From NCBI GenBank assembly GCA_038496445.1, contig JALMLS010000597.1, positions 1 through 21,945 of the forward strand: a stretch of DNA of 21,945 nucleotides, in the 5' to 3' direction. This stretch comes from Trichosphaerium sp. ATCC 40318 (taxonomy: Eukaryota > Discosea > Flabellinia > Trichosidae). The notes below the pieces were generated by a model, which had not been told where the DNA came from, searched no databases, and worked only from the letters and a program-made list of their open reading frames with translations. Below, piece by piece: positions 20,690-21,945 of the stretch. Every line of letters begins with the position of its first letter. Within the stretch, counting starts at the first letter, position 1. The translations under genes and the position numbers were made by a program.

Positions 20690-21692
20690 TTATTTTTTAT
20701 ACTTTCTTTTCTTTATACGTAAAGTACCACCACGTTGATGCATTATTTTGTCTAGTGTCCCAATGTCATTGCTTAGAAAGTAACTCCAGAAACCAAGGCG
20801 AAAAGCAGCATCGACATTTACGTTATGCTTAGCGCTTTAGTAGACAGTTAAAACAGAAAAACACCGCTAGGACAAAACTAAAAAAGTTACCTAGTCGAAA
20901 TATATGGTATATCTCTTTGCATTGCAAGCTTCAAAGCATCAACTTCTCGGTAATTACGCTCATCTTTTTTACACCTACAATCACGTGTGTTAAACAAAAT
21001 TGTATCAACTGTACACAAGGACACTACTGATGTTGACATACCCGACAAGAACTTGAATCTACGGAGTTAATTAATACTAACAGCTGGAATTTTAAAAAAA
21101 AGTATTAGTAGAACGTACCTTAGAACCTATAGTATCAATAATTGGCAATGTATCTTTCGTCAAAGTTTCTATTGTTTTCTCTTCTTGTAGCGAAAAGCAG
21201 CACATGTATACCTTAAAATAAGTCCCACGTTAGTTCACTATTTAATATTGTTACGCTTGTGCTTACATTTGTAAGGTTACAATAGTACGCTCCTGATTTA
21301 TTGTTTAAGAGCGCTAATTCGGTAACGTCAATAAACAAACACATGAGAGAAGTCTATTTCTTACTTGTTTGGCTAATGTCAAAAACGTCAACAACTCCTC
21401 CATTCAACAAAGTCTTTCTGTGAGAATCTCTGTTCAAGTTGAGTTTAGAAAATAATTTATTGTCTTGTACTTACTCGGTTGTAGGGATATAAGAAGGTTC
21501 ATATCGCTTGGAGTTCCATCGAAGTGTAAGATTAGTCTTCCCTAAAAAAAACGTTTAGTTTTTGGTTCCCGCGTTGGACCAATTCACATGGCACGTGCCT
21601 ACAGAATCATCTCCGACAAAGACCATCTTTATTAGATTAGTTTCATTAAACTCTGGTGGCATCGGTATATGACTACGTGAAGAAGGATCCAT
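20690..21692 (-). CDS. Atypical Rho-like small GTPase
   Basis: Exons, 5' to 3': 21692-21599, 21541-21475, 21417-21365, 21313-21267, 21211-21119, 21058-21042, 20974-20891 and 20834-20690. They join to 199 aa, the Rho-family size. The P-loop is GDDSVGKT (residues 27-34). The effector region YIPTTE (49-54) carries the switch I Thr52. G4 reads LVGCKKDE (122-129) where Rho proteins usually have TKxD. G5 is STSAKHN (about 150-156). Switch II is degraded: DVFDISQT (64-71) replaces the usual DTAGQE, so the invariant Gly and the Gln position are lost. The Rho insert helix is absent or very short. The C-terminus ends RIKKRKYKK, basic but without a CAAX box. GTP binding is plausible, whereas normal hydrolysis and prenylation are doubtful. 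Intron 21542-21598 requires a GC donor, because only that join restores VGKT. Exon 6 is 17 nt. Confidence 0.8.
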
Positions 21693-21917
21693 TTTTTTTA
21701 AATGTTTTGTGTTGCGCGTTTTTTTTTTTAAAAGGCTTGAATACGCTCTTCCTCTTACTCTTTTTACTGAGTTTCTTTTTAGATGATTTCTCTTGTATAT
21801 TACGGCATCGTTGTATTGCACGCTCATACTTTCTAGGTAACCACCAACCTTTCTGCTTTAACGACAATAAACCGTTCATAAACTTCCTTGTTCTAATGCC
21901 ATCACTCTCTTGTAGCC
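21673..21917 (-). CDS. Last exon of an unrecognised basic protein, 5'-partial
   Basis: An acceptor (TTGCAG, at 21923-21918) opens an exon that reads to a stop at 21673-21675. It encodes about 81 residues: a start with RTRKFMNGLLSLKQKGWWLP and a strongly Lys-rich end (EKSSKKKLSKKSKRKSVFK) resembling a nuclear or nucleolar targeting tail. I do not recognise the family. The stop lies inside the first exon of the GTPase, whose ATG is at 21692-21690, so the two minus-strand genes overlap by 20 nt in different frames. Confidence 0.55.
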
Positions 21918-21945
21918 CTGCAAGGACAAACCAGAGATCTCGAGA

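Noticed and set aside
1-21945. Prokaryotic features (operons, CRISPR, Shine-Dalgarno sites) and tRNA/rRNA genes
   Set aside because: Consistent spliceosomal introns in all genes exclude a bacterial origin, and no cloverleaf, rRNA-like sequence or spacer array was seen.

Overview
The window looks like compact nuclear DNA of a eukaryotic microbe. Every recognisable gene is cut by many short spliceosomal introns. About 76 could be placed by hand, mostly 37-100 nt, with clear GT..AG ends, T-rich 3' parts and frame-consistent joins. The genome is AT-rich, and neighbouring genes lie a few hundred bases apart on alternating strands. The gene families (Patched-related RND protein, Rho-like GTPase, MULE transposase, secreted subtilase) do not fix the lineage. 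I would only say a protist or early-branching opisthokont-grade eukaryote. All exon models are hand-built from splice signals, reading-frame continuity and remembered family conservation; no alignment was run.

Layout, left to right: (1) the 3' part of a plus-strand gene for a Vsr-like PD-(D/E)XK nuclease-fold protein (55-844); (2) a complete plus-strand zinc-free quinone oxidoreductase/enone reductase of the MDR superfamily in 8 exons (1492-3356); (3) a complete minus-strand secreted S8 subtilase of 777 aa in 13 exons (6881 down to 3600); (4) a 15-exon plus-strand MULE transposase-like gene of 880 aa with a zinc cluster, DDE core, SWIM finger and long C-terminal extension (7196-11903); its first intron carries a 1,037-bp non-autonomous DNA transposon (7289-8325); (5) a minus-strand Patched/PTR-type 12-TM protein with a sterol-sensing domain, about 930-940 aa in about 19 exons (17001 down to 12720); (6) a plus-strand type I membrane protein with a parallel beta-helix ectodomain (17673-20433); (7) a minus-strand atypical Rho-like GTPase of 199 aa in 8 exons (21692 down to 20690); (8) the last exon of a further minus-strand gene (21917 down to 21673), overlapping the start of the GTPase.

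The genes do not form an obvious pathway. Subtilase, Patched-like protein and beta-helix protein all act at or outside the cell surface. The most unusual signals are genome-wide habits visible in this one window. The palindrome CACGTG is strongly over-represented and sits mainly in introns. The 5' splice sites prefer GTAC over GTAA. Two GC-AG introns share the donor GCACGT. Other points of interest are the precise TA insertion of the transposon inside a transposase intron, a GTPase with a degraded switch II motif, a subtilase with Glu at the usual His position, and a possible +1-frame cytoplasmic tail on the beta-helix protein.
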